Shown here one piece after another: positions 17,129 to 26,534 of a DNA stretch of 64,000 nt. This stretch comes from JALYXV01 sp963733505 (GTDB taxonomy: Bacteria; Actinomycetota; Acidimicrobiia; Acidimicrobiales; Palsa-688): the NCBI GenBank assembly GCA_963733505.1, contig CAVTDW010000018.1, positions 1-64,000 of the forward strand, given 5' to 3'. The position numbers and the translations under genes were made by a program. The notes below the pieces were generated by a model. It was not told the origin of the DNA. It saw only the letters and a program-made list of their open reading frames with translations, and searched no databases. Each line of letters begins with the position of its first letter. Within the stretch, counting starts at the first letter, position 1.

Positions 17129-19969
17129 GTGGCGAGAAGGCGCGAACCTGCCGACTGGCAGCGCGACCTCGACGGGGCTCGCCCGGTGGAGCGCCAGGTC
17201 CGTGCCGCCCTGCAGGCCCATCCCGGGGTCACCGACCTCTCCGACCTCACCATGAAGACCGACGATTTGGACTTTGAGTTCCGCCTCGACGGCCGGCTGG
17301 TGCGCGTCGACGTCAAGCGCAAGGAGCACCGTTCCTCGGCCGAGGTGGCAGGGCTCTGGCCTGAAGTACCGGCCGAGGCGCTCTTCGTGCTCGACGAAAC
17401 GGCGTTTCGGACGCTGGTCTGGCCCGACGGGATGGGGTACCTGCTGATCAATGACTGCCCAATGAAGCGCTGGCACGTGCTCGGTCCGTGGGAGCTGCTT
17501 CTCGGTCCCCGCCGTCGATTCGAGCGGCTCGGCGACAAGGGCCGCGGGCCGTTCCTGAAGGGCAAGATGCTCATCGACCTGCGAACGGCGGCCGAGACCA
17601 CGCCGGAGCTGTCGGTCGACGCGGTCGTCCGCGTGGCCCGTTCCAGCTACCGGGCCCGCACCCGTGTCCGCGCCTTTCACGTGCCCGGCCGGCCCCTGCT
17701 CCCGGTCATTCCCTCTACCCCGACCGCGACTGCGGCCGCGCCCCCACATTTGTCCGAGGTCCACGACGCCGCCCCGCCCGCGGCGACACCCGCCCCGGCT
17801 CCGTCCGCCCCCACATCCCCCCCGGCTGAACCGGCTGCGGCCGCACCGGCCACCCCGGGCGCCGCGGCGGCCGACGTCGACCCTCGGTGGGCCGGGCTCG
17901 ATCCCGGGCTCGTGGCGGCCGTCAAGTCGGCTTGGGGGTGGGACGAGCCCACGGCGGTCCAGGTGCTGGCGATCCCGCCAGTCTTGGCGGGCGAGAACGT
18001 CCTGGTCATCGCCCCGACCGCCAGTGGCAAGACCGAAGCGGCACTCCTTCCCCTGCTCGAGAATCAAAAGACAAGCCGCTGGGCACGGCCGTCGATCCTC
18101 ATGATCAGCCCACTCAAGGCACTGCTCGACGATCAACTGTCCCGTTATCGCGCCGCTGCGGCCCTCACGGGCGCCACCGTCGTCGCCCTGCACGGCGACG
18201 TCGAGCGGGCCGAGAAGGATCTGTTTACGGACCATCCCAGTGACATTCTCCTCACGACACCGGAGAGTCTGGAAAAGCTGCTGAGCCAGCCGGCGCACGA
18301 CGCCCGGCGACATCTGCGCAACGTCCGGGCCATCGTCGTCGACGAGGTCCACGCGTTCGTCGGAACTCCCCGGGGCGCCCAGCTGGCCGCCCAGATCGAG
18401 CGCCTCGACCAGCTGGCCGACGCCGATCTCCAGCGGGTCGGACTGTCGGCGACGGTCGGCAACCCCGCCCAGGTGTTGCGATGGCTGGCGGGCGGATCGC
18501 TCCGCGAGGGATCGGTCGCACAACCGGGGCAGCGACTGAAGGGCGAGGAACTGGCGATCTCGACCTACGAAAGTTCCGCCGAGTCGGTCGCCCTCATCGG
18601 CGCCGCGGTGGCAGGACGGCGGGCGCTGGTCTTCGCTCCCTCGCGCCGCCGGGCAGAGCAACTCGCCACCGCCCTCGGTGCCCCGGTGCACCACTCCTCG
18701 GTCGCCGGTGAGGGTCGCACTGCCTCCATCAATCGCCTGGTCGAAGGTCGTTCCGGGTGCCTTGTCGCCACGTCCGGCCTGGAGTTGGGCCTCGATATCG
18801 GCGACATCGACCTCGTCGTCAACGACGGCGCACCCACCGATCCCAGCGCCTATCTCCAGCGCCTCGGGCGCTCGGGCCGGCGCGACGGCAACCGCCGCAT
18901 GCTCATCACCGTCGGCGACGCCGACTCACTACTGCTGGCGCTGGCGGCGGTGGCCCGGAGCAGGCGGGGGGCCCTCGATCCGGTCCCGCCCCGGCGAGGG
19001 GCCCGCCTGGTCCTCGGCCAGCAGGCGCTCAGCCTGGCGTTCGAGCGACTCGCCTACCGCGCCACGGACCTGCATGAATACCTTCGTTTCAGCCCGCTCT
19101 TCCGACCCTTGACCGACGAGATCGACGCCACCATCTCCCACCTGGTGGCGGAAGGCTGGCTGGCAACCGTCGGCCGCGACGAGGACCTCCTGATCGTCGG
19201 TCCCAAAGCGACCGCCCGCTTCGGCGGCAAGGGTTTCTTCGACCTGCTGGCGACATTCGCCACCACCAAGGAGGCGTCGGTCGTGACCGCCGACGGGCGC
19301 CCCGTCGGCAGCCTCGACTGGGACGAGGTGAGCGACACCGCGGGGCGAACCCGCCCTGGGCCGGTGGTGCTGGCGGGGACGCGATGGCTGCTCGTGTCGG
19401 TGGATCGTCCGAGCGGCACGGTCACCGTCGCCCCGGCTCCCGGAGCGACCGAGGGGGGCCGGGTGCCGTCGTGGCGTGGGCCATCGCTTGAGGTGGGACG
19501 CTCGACGTGGGAGACGGCGAGAGAGATCCTGACCGCCACAGACATTCCCGGCGTGGCCATGGACGTCCGCGCTGAGCGCTGGCTCGAGCACCTTCGTGAC
19601 ACGTGGCGCCCGAGGCTCGCGACACCGGTGCGGGCGGAGGGTCGTCACACCGTCGTCGATGCCTTTGCCGGCGCCGCGGTGCACCGAGCCGTCCTGGCGG
19701 CGCTGGCCATCGACGGGATGGTCGACGGACCCAGTTGCCACCTCGACGGCGCCATCGGCGGCGTCGCCCGGCGGGCAAGCCGGCTGCTCCCGGACCTCGA
19801 CGCGGTGTTCGCCGCCGAAGCGCGGCGCCAGTCGGCCAGGCTGGTCGTCCGCCACCCCGAACTCGTTGCCCCGTCGGTTCTACTGGCCGAGGCCCGCCAG
19901 TACCACGTCGATCGAGTCGGGATCGCCCAGACGTTGCGGCTGATCGCCGCGGGCGGGGGCCAGGACTGA
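17129..19969 (+). CDS. Lhr-like DExH helicase with N-terminal PD-(D/E)XK nuclease-like domain
   Basis: Residues 15-190 hold a small domain with the restriction-nuclease-like pattern DDLDFEFRLDGRLVRVDVKR (acidic residues 45-50, then Asp61-x-Lys63). A Pro/Ala linker (about 195-250) leads to a superfamily-2 helicase: Walker A APTASGKT (300-302), DEVH box (405-408), SATVGNP, and motif VI QRLGRSGRR (577-585). About 350 more residues follow, like the Lhr C-terminal region. Lhr-type helicases unwind DNA or RNA-DNA hybrids with 3'-5' polarity. The following UvrD-like gene starts 4 bases after the stop, so they form one unit. A role in repair or anti-phage defence is inference. Confidence 0.85.
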   Translation: MARRREPADWQRDLDGARPVERQVRAALQAHPGVTDLSDLTMKTDDLDFEFRLDGRLVRVDVKRKEHRSSAEVAGLWPEVPAEALFVLDETAFRTLVWPDGMGYLLINDCPMKRWHVLGPWELLLGPRRRFERLGDKGRGPFLKGKMLIDLRTAAETTPELSVDAVVRVARSSYRARTRVRAFHVPGRPLLPVIPSTPTATAAAPPHLSEVHDAAPPAATPAPAPSAPTSPPAEPAAAAPATPGAAAADVDPRWAGLDPGLVAAVKSAWGWDEPTAVQVLAIPPVLAGENVLVIAPTASGKTEAALLPLLENQKTSRWARPSILMISPLKALLDDQLSRYRAAAALTGATVVALHGDVERAEKDLFTDHPSDILLTTPESLEKLLSQPAHDARRHLRNVRAIVVDEVHAFVGTPRGAQLAAQIERLDQLADADLQRVGLSATVGNPAQVLRWLAGGSLREGSVAQPGQRLKGEELAISTYESSAESVALIGAAVAGRRALVFAPSRRRAEQLATALGAPVHHSSVAGEGRTASINRLVEGRSGCLVATSGLELGLDIGDIDLVVNDGAPTDPSAYLQRLGRSGRRDGNRRMLITVGDADSLLLALAAVARSRRGALDPVPPRRGARLVLGQQALSLAFERLAYRATDLHEYLRFSPLFRPLTDEIDATISHLVAEGWLATVGRDEDLLIVGPKATARFGGKGFFDLLATFATTKEASVVTADGRPVGSLDWDEVSDTAGRTRPGPVVLAGTRWLLVSVDRPSGTVTVAPAPGATEGGRVPSWRGPSLEVGRSTWETAREILTATDIPGVAMDVRAERWLEHLRDTWRPRLATPVRAEGRHTVVDAFAGAAVHRAVLAALAIDGMVDGPSCHLDGAIGGVARRASRLLPDLDAVFAAEARRQSARLVVRHPELVAPSVLLAEARQYHVDRVGIAQTLRLIAAGGGQD

Positions 19970-19972
19970 GCG

Positions 19973-21781
19973 ATGGGGTATCTCATTCCCGAAAACCTGC
20001 GGTCCCGACGCGACGTCTCACCGGGCGTGGCCCGGTTTGCCGCGGCCTTGCGGGACGGCCTCGATGACGACGTCGTCGTCTGGTACGAGCCCATGTTCGA
20101 CCTCGACGGGCAACGGCCTGACCTCGTCGTTCTCATCCCGTACGCCGGAATCCTCGTCATGGAGGTGCTCGAATCGCGAGCGACGGCAATCAGGGGTGTT
20201 CGAGGAGGGCGGCTGCTCGTCGCCGACGGGTGGGAGCCGCGTGAGATCGATGGACCACTCAACCGTGCCTCGGCTTTCGGGGCCCAGCTGACCCGCCACA
20301 TCGAGGCCGAACGACGCTTGCAACCGTCCGACCGGCTGGCGGTACGTGCCGCGGCGGTTTTCCCCTACCTCTCTCGCGACGCCGCAGCCGCCCGACATCT
20401 CGAGGAGGCGCTGCCCCTCGAGCGCTGCCTGTTCCGCGACGACCTCGAGGCGGGAATCCAGGGCGGCTCCGCCTTCCGGCGCCGGATCGTGCAGCTGGTC
20501 GGCGGCCCTATCCGCGACCCGATCTCCGAGGAGGTCGAGAAGGTCCACCGGGCGATCATCCACCCCGACACCGTCATCGGGACCCGGCAGCTTCCGTTCC
20601 CGACGACCGCCGCCGAGCGCGACCACGACGAACTGATGGTGCTCGACCGCAAGCAGGAGGCCCTGGCCAAGAGCCTCGGGGTGGGCCACCGGGTCATCCG
20701 GGGCGTGGCGGGGAGCGGGAAGACCCTCGTGCTCACCTACCGGGCCCGGCTGCTGGCCGAAACGTACCCCCGCCAGGCGGTTCTGGTGACCTGCTTCACA
20801 AGGTCGCTGGCAGGACGGCTCCGCCAGCAACTGGCGCCGTGGCCCACCATCGCGGTGAAGACGCTCGACACGTTGATGGCCCAGGCCCGGCGGGCGGCTG
20901 ATCTCGACCCGGCGGACTACGACCCGTTCACCCGGGAGGACCTGGCCGAGCGGGCGCTCCAGGCCCTCGACGTACGCCCCGACAGCGTGTCGTACTACCA
21001 CCATGTCCTGATCGACGAGGCCCAAGACTTCCCGACGCCGGCGTTGCAGTTCGCGGTCCGCCTGCTGATCGAGGGGTCCGACTCGCTGCTGGCGGTCGCC
21101 GACCCCGTGCAGAACATCTACCGGACTCGCTTTACGTGGAAGGCGGCGGGGATCAATGCCGTGGGGCGGACCCGTTGGCTCGATCAGAGCTACCGCAACA
21201 CGCGCGAGATCCAGGAACTGGCGCACAACTTCGTCATGGCCGGCGGTGGGTTCGACATCAGCGCCGATCCGGATCCCGAGAACGAGGCGATGATCGCCGC
21301 CCCCACGTTCAGCGCCCGGTCAGGGCCGTTGCCGGTGTTACTCGAGGCTCCGAGCCGCTCGGGCGAGGTGGTCGGCATCGCCCGCTACTGCCAAGGACTG
21401 CTCGACCGGGGCGTGGTGCCCGGCGATGTGGCGATCCTGTATGGCGTCACGCGAACGGCGGGGTTCAACTGGCCCGAAGCGGTGCGCGCCCATTTCGCCC
21501 AGGAGGCCATCCCGCTGTTCTGGGCGACCGACCCCATGCACGACACCAACCGGGACCATGTCGGCGACGACCGGACGAAGGTGCAGTTGTGCACGATCTG
21601 GGCGGCCAAGGGCCTGGAGTTCCGCCACGTGATCCTCTGCGGCTGGCTCGACGACCGTCCGCCCGAACAGTCCCGGGTGACCCGGGCGCTGATCTATGTC
21701 GGGATGACCCGAGCGACGCACGAACTAGCCCTGAGCATCAGTGGCGAACACCCCTACCTGGCCGACGTCGAACGAGCCTGA
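19973..21781 (+). CDS. UvrD/Rep-type helicase with N-terminal NERD-like domain
   Basis: Residues about 15-110 match the NERD (nuclease-related) fold: QRPDLVVLIPYAGILVMEVLE, with Asp50 and Glu64, but the usual E-x-K lysine is replaced by Leu66, so nuclease activity is doubtful. The helicase core is superfamily 1: Walker A GVAGSGKT (244-251), DEAQD (348-352), the segment ADPVQNIYRTRFTWKAAG, and YVGMTRATHELAL near the end. At 602 residues it is shorter than UvrD. The ATG follows the upstream stop as TGAGCGATG, which implies coupled translation with the Lhr-like helicase. The next genes belong to a lower-GC patch. Confidence 0.87.
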   Translation: MGYLIPENLRSRRDVSPGVARFAAALRDGLDDDVVVWYEPMFDLDGQRPDLVVLIPYAGILVMEVLESRATAIRGVRGGRLLVADGWEPREIDGPLNRASAFGAQLTRHIEAERRLQPSDRLAVRAAAVFPYLSRDAAAARHLEEALPLERCLFRDDLEAGIQGGSAFRRRIVQLVGGPIRDPISEEVEKVHRAIIHPDTVIGTRQLPFPTTAAERDHDELMVLDRKQEALAKSLGVGHRVIRGVAGSGKTLVLTYRARLLAETYPRQAVLVTCFTRSLAGRLRQQLAPWPTIAVKTLDTLMAQARRAADLDPADYDPFTREDLAERALQALDVRPDSVSYYHHVLIDEAQDFPTPALQFAVRLLIEGSDSLLAVADPVQNIYRTRFTWKAAGINAVGRTRWLDQSYRNTREIQELAHNFVMAGGGFDISADPDPENEAMIAAPTFSARSGPLPVLLEAPSRSGEVVGIARYCQGLLDRGVVPGDVAILYGVTRTAGFNWPEAVRAHFAQEAIPLFWATDPMHDTNRDHVGDDRTKVQLCTIWAAKGLEFRHVILCGWLDDRPPEQSRVTRALIYVGMTRATHELALSISGEHPYLADVERA

Positions 21782-21870
21782 GGCGCTCACGCCCGCACCA
21801 CACAATCCTAATCCGGATACTTTCCCCGACAACCCAACCGGACTGGGGTCTTGACGGTGTATAAGAGGCA

Positions 21871-22282
21871 GTGGAACAGTTCGTGACACTATTCAGCGGC
21901 CGAGAGACCGGTCCACACCGCTCCGCGGCCGAATCATTTGAGAGCTTGGAAACGCTGGTCGACATACGATCCGAACAAGGGACCGGTGCGTGCGTGGCTG
22001 CTCGCAATTGTCGTCGATCAAGCGCGACGGTGGCGCCTACGTCACGGTGTACTCCGCCAAAGTCTCGCGAATCCTTCACAAGCGAAACCGGACGATGACC
22101 TGGAGTTGGAACGGGCGATGAGCAGGCTATCTGGCAGACAACGTCTGGCAATCGACCTGTTCTACTTTGTCGACCTCAGTGTCGATGAAACTGCCCTGAT
22201 AATGGAGTGTTCGCCTGGAACTGTGAAATCAACACTATCTGATGCTCGGACGAAGCTCCGCGAGTCCTTGGAGGCCCAATGA
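21871..22282 (+). pseudogene. ECF sigma factor, damaged or frameshifted
   Basis: The frame ending at 22282 carries the back half of an ECF sigma factor: RAWKRWSTYDPNKGPVRAWL (region 2.4-like) and region 4 with SRLSGRQRLAIDLFYFVDL, ETALIMECSPGTVKSTLSDA. The front is in another frame (AAESF at 21929-21939); deleting one T from the TTT at 21937-21939 would join them as AAESLRAWKRW. Even then the N-terminus lacks about 35 residues of region 2, so a second lesion or true decay is likely. Base composition is clearly less GC-rich than the neighbours. It overlaps the next gene by four bases (ATGA), as sigma/anti-sigma pairs often do. Confidence 0.65.
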
Positions 22283-22860
22283 CCGATGATCTTGATCTCC
22301 GATTGAGGGAATATGCTCAGACCTGGCGAGCTAACCAATCTGGTTCAACCACCTTTTCCGTCGACCAGCTCCAATATCAGCGAAGCGGAGGTCAGCGTCT
22401 TGCGCTTCTCGCGGCCATGGTATTCGTGCTCGGGGGCCTCAGCTTTGCAGCGCTCCGAGTGACCGGGTCAGAACGCGGTATGACGTCTCAGCCGTCCGCT
22501 CCTGCTGGGTCACCGGAGAGCCAGGTTATCCAATACTACGAGGCCATCGGCGCGCACGATTACGGTCGAGCCTCGGCCCTACTGGCTCCGGAGGTTCGAT
22601 ATCAATTCACGACCGCCATTGGTAGCGACTTCACCACCGTGCGCAGCGTCTCCAGCATTCGGGACGTGCGCGCTGATGGTCCCATTGGCCCTTCGGGTCC
22701 GAATGGTTATATGCAGTCAGTCACCATTGGTGTCACGATCGATGAAACCTTCACGGATCACACCGGGGATCGCGTTGGGCGCAGGCTCTTTGTGGAGTTG
22801 GATCGTGTCTCACCGAGCGGGCCGTGGTTGATCATAAGTGTCGGAAACAATGGACCCTAA
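22279..22860 (+). CDS. Membrane-anchored protein paired with the sigma gene, NTF2-like extracytoplasmic part
   Basis: The 193-residue product has a cytoplasmic stretch of about 45 residues, one transmembrane helix (LALLAAMVFVLGGLSFAAL) and an outer domain that begins SQVIQYYEAIGAHDYGRASA, which resembles SnoaL/NTF2-like folds. Its start overlaps the sigma stop (ATGA), the usual layout of a sigma factor and its membrane regulator. No zinc-binding anti-sigma motif (HxxxCxxC) is present in the first 45 residues, so anti-sigma function is inferred from context only. GC content and codon use are visibly lower than in flanking genes, which suggests transfer. Confidence 0.65.
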   Translation: MTDDLDLRLREYAQTWRANQSGSTTFSVDQLQYQRSGGQRLALLAAMVFVLGGLSFAALRVTGSERGMTSQPSAPAGSPESQVIQYYEAIGAHDYGRASALLAPEVRYQFTTAIGSDFTTVRSVSSIRDVRADGPIGPSGPNGYMQSVTIGVTIDETFTDHTGDRVGRRLFVELDRVSPSGPWLIISVGNNGP

Positions 22861-22905
22861 TATGACGCGGGCATGGCGGGAGGCATTCCCGCTATTGCCG
22901 GTTGG

Positions 22906-23787
22906 TCATTCGCCTTCTCGGAGAACGTCGACCATCACCTCGAGGTCGTGGGTGGTCCCGTGCGTGAATATGACGCCTTTTAGGGGCGGCACGTCGCTGT
23001 AGTCCCGGCCCCATGCCGTGACGACATACCGTTCGTTGACCAGCTGCCGGTTGGTCGGGTCGACGTCGATCCAACCCATGCCGGGCACCAGCACCGAGGC
23101 CCAGGCATGGGAGACGTCGGCGCCTTGCTGGCGGGGGCGGCCGGGCGGAGGGTTGGTTTCCAGATAACCGCTCACATAGCGCGCCGCCAACCCGAGGGAG
23201 CGCATGCAACCGATAACCAAATGGGCGAAATCCTGGCAGACGCCTGCCTTCTTTTCCAGCACCTCACCTGCGGTGGTGGACACGCCGGTCGCGCCCGGCT
23301 TGAACGCGAAGTCGCCATAAACGCGATGGGCAAGATCATTGAGCGCGTCTACGATCGGGCGACCGTCGGTGAACGACAGGCGCCCGTAGGCCGCCAGTTC
23401 GGCGCTGGCCTCGACCAGGGGTGAATCGAGCAGGAACTGCCGGCCCTCTGGGTCACTGGCGGGGATGGAACGGGCGGATTCCCATGGCGTGGCCGCCGCT
23501 TCGATCGCGCCGACCATTTCCCGGCGCACGGGCACCGCTATTTCTACCCAACTGGTCGTTGTGACCGACAACTCGCGATGCACCGAACTGATCTCGAAAT
23601 AGGCAAACCTATTGCCGAAGAAATCGGATCGCTCCTGGTAATCGACGGGGACCGGTTCGATCGTCACCTCCGACCGCGCGCACGTCTGGCCGGGCAGTTC
23701 GTGCGGCACGAGGTGGATCTGACCGTAGCTGCAGGTCACGTCCTCCTCGTAGTGGTACCTGGTCGTGTGCGCCACCCGATATTTCAC
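22906..23787 (-). CDS. Transglutaminase-like cysteine protease family protein
   Basis: This is a transglutaminase-fold protein with an N-terminal bacterial transglutaminase domain (YRVAHTTRYHYEEDVTCSYG) and the catalytic triad visible as GVCQDFAHL (Cys), VSHAWASV (His) and WIDVDPTNR (Asp). The start GTG at 23787 overlaps the alpha-E stop as GTGA; an upstream extension in the same frame is arginine-rich nonsense. Members commonly occur with circularly permuted ATP-grasp and alpha-E proteins, as here, in a widespread but poorly understood peptide-modifying or cell-envelope operon. No signal peptide, so it is presumably cytoplasmic. Confidence 0.9.
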   Translation of the reverse strand: MKYRVAHTTRYHYEEDVTCSYGQIHLVPHELPGQTCARSEVTIEPVPVDYQERSDFFGNRFAYFEISSVHRELSVTTTSWVEIAVPVRREMVGAIEAAATPWESARSIPASDPEGRQFLLDSPLVEASAELAAYGRLSFTDGRPIVDALNDLAHRVYGDFAFKPGATGVSTTAGEVLEKKAGVCQDFAHLVIGCMRSLGLAARYVSGYLETNPPPGRPRQQGADVSHAWASVLVPGMGWIDVDPTNRQLVNERYVVTAWGRDYSDVPPLKGVIFTHGTTHDLEVMVDVLREGE

Positions 23788-26392
23788 GGCAGGAACCGGT
23801 GCGACGCTCGCGCCGCCCTCGAGTCGGCGGGCGTGGCCAACGCCTGCTGCGGCAGCACCGGGGCGAAATGGGCGGTCGCCAGCGCGTCCGCAGCGTCGTA
23901 CAACCGCCGCTCGATGTCGAGCAGGAAACCAGCCAGCGCGGCTCGCACCGACGACTCGGTCGTCTCGGCCAGGCGCGCCGTGTCGGCGACCTGCAATGCC
24001 GTCCACGCCTCGAGGACGACCTTCTCGGCTTCCGACGCCCGACCGACCCCGGGATGGCCCGGCAGGGCCCGCAGGTCCTCGAGCAGCCGGTCGAGCTGGT
24101 AGCGCATCGAGCGAGGATTGTCGGGGTCGAGCAGCATGAGATCGAGGACGGTTTCCAGCTGGGCGCGGGAGCGATAGCGGCGCCGGTAGGTGATGATGCT
24201 CTCGGCCGCGATCAGCAGCGATTCGAGGATGAGGCTGTCGGTGGCGGCGTCGCGTTCGACGGTCACCGTCGCCCGCAGCAGCGCCGCCAGTTGCGCCCCC
24301 CGCTCGATGCGCCGCCCGGCGTCCATGAAGCGCCATCCCGCGTCTCGAACCAGGCTCTCGGATCCGAGCCCGGCCAGCGCCAGGAGGCTGACCAGGACCC
24401 GCTGGAGTGTGGCCCGTTCGAGCGAGGGCACCTCGAGCAGGTCGCGTTGCATCGAGCTGATCACCAGCCAGGTGTCCATCGACAGCTGGTCCCGGGCGGC
24501 GTGGGCCGCGTCGACCAGGCGCCGCACGGCGAAGGCGAGCGTGCCCGGCCGCTCGGCGGCGATGGCGAGGGACTGCAACTCGTCACCGGGGTCGGCCATG
24601 CGGGCCTCGGCGCCCTCCCCGGTGAAGCCCGAGTCCGTGCCTGTCACCTCGGTGAGCGCCGCCAGCAGGACCCGGACGCACGCCGTGCCCGCCGGGTTGG
24701 TGCCGTCGGCGAAGTCGTTGCGGCGATCGTGGGTCACCCGGAGCACCCGCACCACACCCTCGGCCCGTTCGGCGTATCGGCCCAACCAGGCCAGGTTCTC
24801 GGCCGAGCGGGCCGAGATCGACGCGTCGGGTGCGACCGCGGTCGCCGGGGGGCCGGTGGCGAGCCACACGCCGGCCATCTGTTCGGGCTCCGACGCCAGG
24901 ACCCACGTGTCCTTGCTGACCGCTCCGGCCTGGTTGGAGATGGTATCTCCGTCGTGGCCCGCCACCCGGGTGAGGCCGCCGGCCATCACGAGGTACGAAC
25001 CGCCCCCAGCCACGGCGAACGTCCGCAGCAGGCAGCGCTCGGCCAGCAGCCCGTCGTCGCCCAGCGTCGGGACCGACGACAGCGACAGTTGCTCTTGGCC
25101 GACCCATCGGTGGGGCTGGGTTTCGATGCGCCGGCGCAGCTCGTCTCGCTCCGCCGAGCTGAGCTGCCAACCGAACACCACGCCCGGCCCGCCGCCGTTT
25201 CCCTGGACGGCGCGGGCGTCGCCGGCATCCCCCAGCCGAACGCCCGGGCGGTCGGCTTGATCACCAGGCGGTCCAGATGGGCCATGACGTGGCTCAACCC
25301 GGCCGGTTCCCCGCACCACCACGTGGGCACCGAGTCAAGCTCCAGCGGCTCGCCCAGGATACGTTCGGCCAGGCGGGGGAGAAACGCCACCAGCCCGGCG
25401 TTCTCCAGCACCCCGCTGCCCAGGGTGTTGACCACCGACACGTTGCCCCGCCGGCACGCCTCCACCAGCCCGGGGACACCGAGGTAGGAGCGGGCCCGCA
25501 GTTCCAAGGAATCGCAGAACCAGCTGTCCACCCGTCGCAGGATCACGTCGACGCGCTCGAGCCGGGCGAGCGAGCGCATCCAGACCTTCCCTTCCTGCAC
25601 GACCAGATCGGCCCCTTCGACGAGGGAGTACCCGAGGTGGGCGGCCAGAAACGCGTGCTCGAAGGCGGTCTCACTCTGCGATCCCGGCGTCAGCACCACG
25701 ATGCGGGGGTTGGGCGCGGCCGGTGGCGCCACCCCCTGCAGGCCGCTGCGCAACGCCCGCACGAACGGCGCCAACCGGTGCACCTGGGCGTCGCGGTAGA
25801 GGCTCGGGAACACTCGGGACATGACGACGCGGTTCTCGATGGCGTACCCGGCGCCCGACGGTGCCTGGGTGCGGTCGGCCAGCACCCAGGTGTGCCCGTG
25901 GGCGTCGCGTGCCAGATCGACGGCCAGGTTGAACAGCTGGTGGGCCCCGGGAAGGGCGATCCCGTCGCAGGGGCGCAGGAAGCCGGGGTGGTCGAATATC
26001 AGTTCGGGCGGGAGCCATCCGCGATGGAGCAGCTCTCTCGGGCCGTAGAGGTCGGCCAGGATCCAGTTCAACAGTTCGGCTCGCTGGATGACCGCGCTCT
26101 CGATGCGCGCCCAGTCCTCGCTGGTGACCAGCACCGGAAGGGGGTCGAGGGCCCATCGCGGTGCGATACCACGGTGCTGCCCGTACACGTTGTAGGTGAC
26201 GCCGTCGTCGTCGAGGAGGCGAGCGGCCTCCGCCCGGCGCCGGTGCAGCTCCGCCAGGCCCAGGCTGTCGAACACCCGGCCGACCTCGGCCCAGTGGTCA
26301 CGAACCCGGCCGTCACGGTCGATCATCTCGTCGAAGGCGCCCGCCGGTGGGCGGTAGGCCGCCACCACGTCGGCCGGGACGGTCGTTGTCAT
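23784..26392 (-). CDS. Circularly permuted ATP-grasp / alpha-E fusion, frameshifted at the junction
   Basis: The first half (start ATG 26392) is a circularly permuted type-2 ATP-grasp: YNVYGQHRGIAPRWALDPLP, ADLYGPRELL, VVLTPGSQSETAFEHAFLA, VVNTLGSGVLENAGLVAFLP. After RLVIKPTARAFGWG the frame fails at about 25230, and the next frame carries on (DAGDARAVQGNGGGPGVVFG) into an alpha-E domain (SAENLAWLGRYAERAEGVVR, TYRRRYRSRAQLETVLDLML). Adding one base to the five-C run at 25229-25233 restores a single protein of about 869 residues. ATP-grasp enzymes form amide bonds; the substrate here is unknown. It overlaps the transglutaminase gene by four bases, so all three activities form one unit. Confidence 0.85.
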
Positions 26393-26447
26393 CGGGCGCT
26401 TGTCCCGCCCCTCGACGTCCGGGCGTGCGGTTCGGGTTCGAGGGTCG

Positions 26448-26483
26448 GGACTGCGAGGACTGCGAGGACTGCGAGGACTGCGA
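26448..26483. repeat. Four exact tandem copies of GGACTGCGA
   Basis: A 9-bp unit is repeated four times without error between the ATP-grasp start (26392) and the zwf stop (26535). Copies at 26448, 26457, 26466 and 26475. Its unit length is a multiple of three but no gene covers it. It may be a small variable-number repeat. Confidence 0.9.
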
Positions 26484-26534
26484 GCTGTCCGGAAATTGCG
26501 GGGGCTGCCGGGGGTACCGGGTCGGCGGAGCGGC

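Noticed and set aside
21857..21871. GTGTATAAGAGGCAG, one base from the Tn5/Nextera mosaic end
   Set aside because: The segment also reads as plausible ECF sigma N-terminal codons (VYKRQWN), and a single 15-base near-match is weak. A library-adapter join is possible but cannot be shown from sequence alone.
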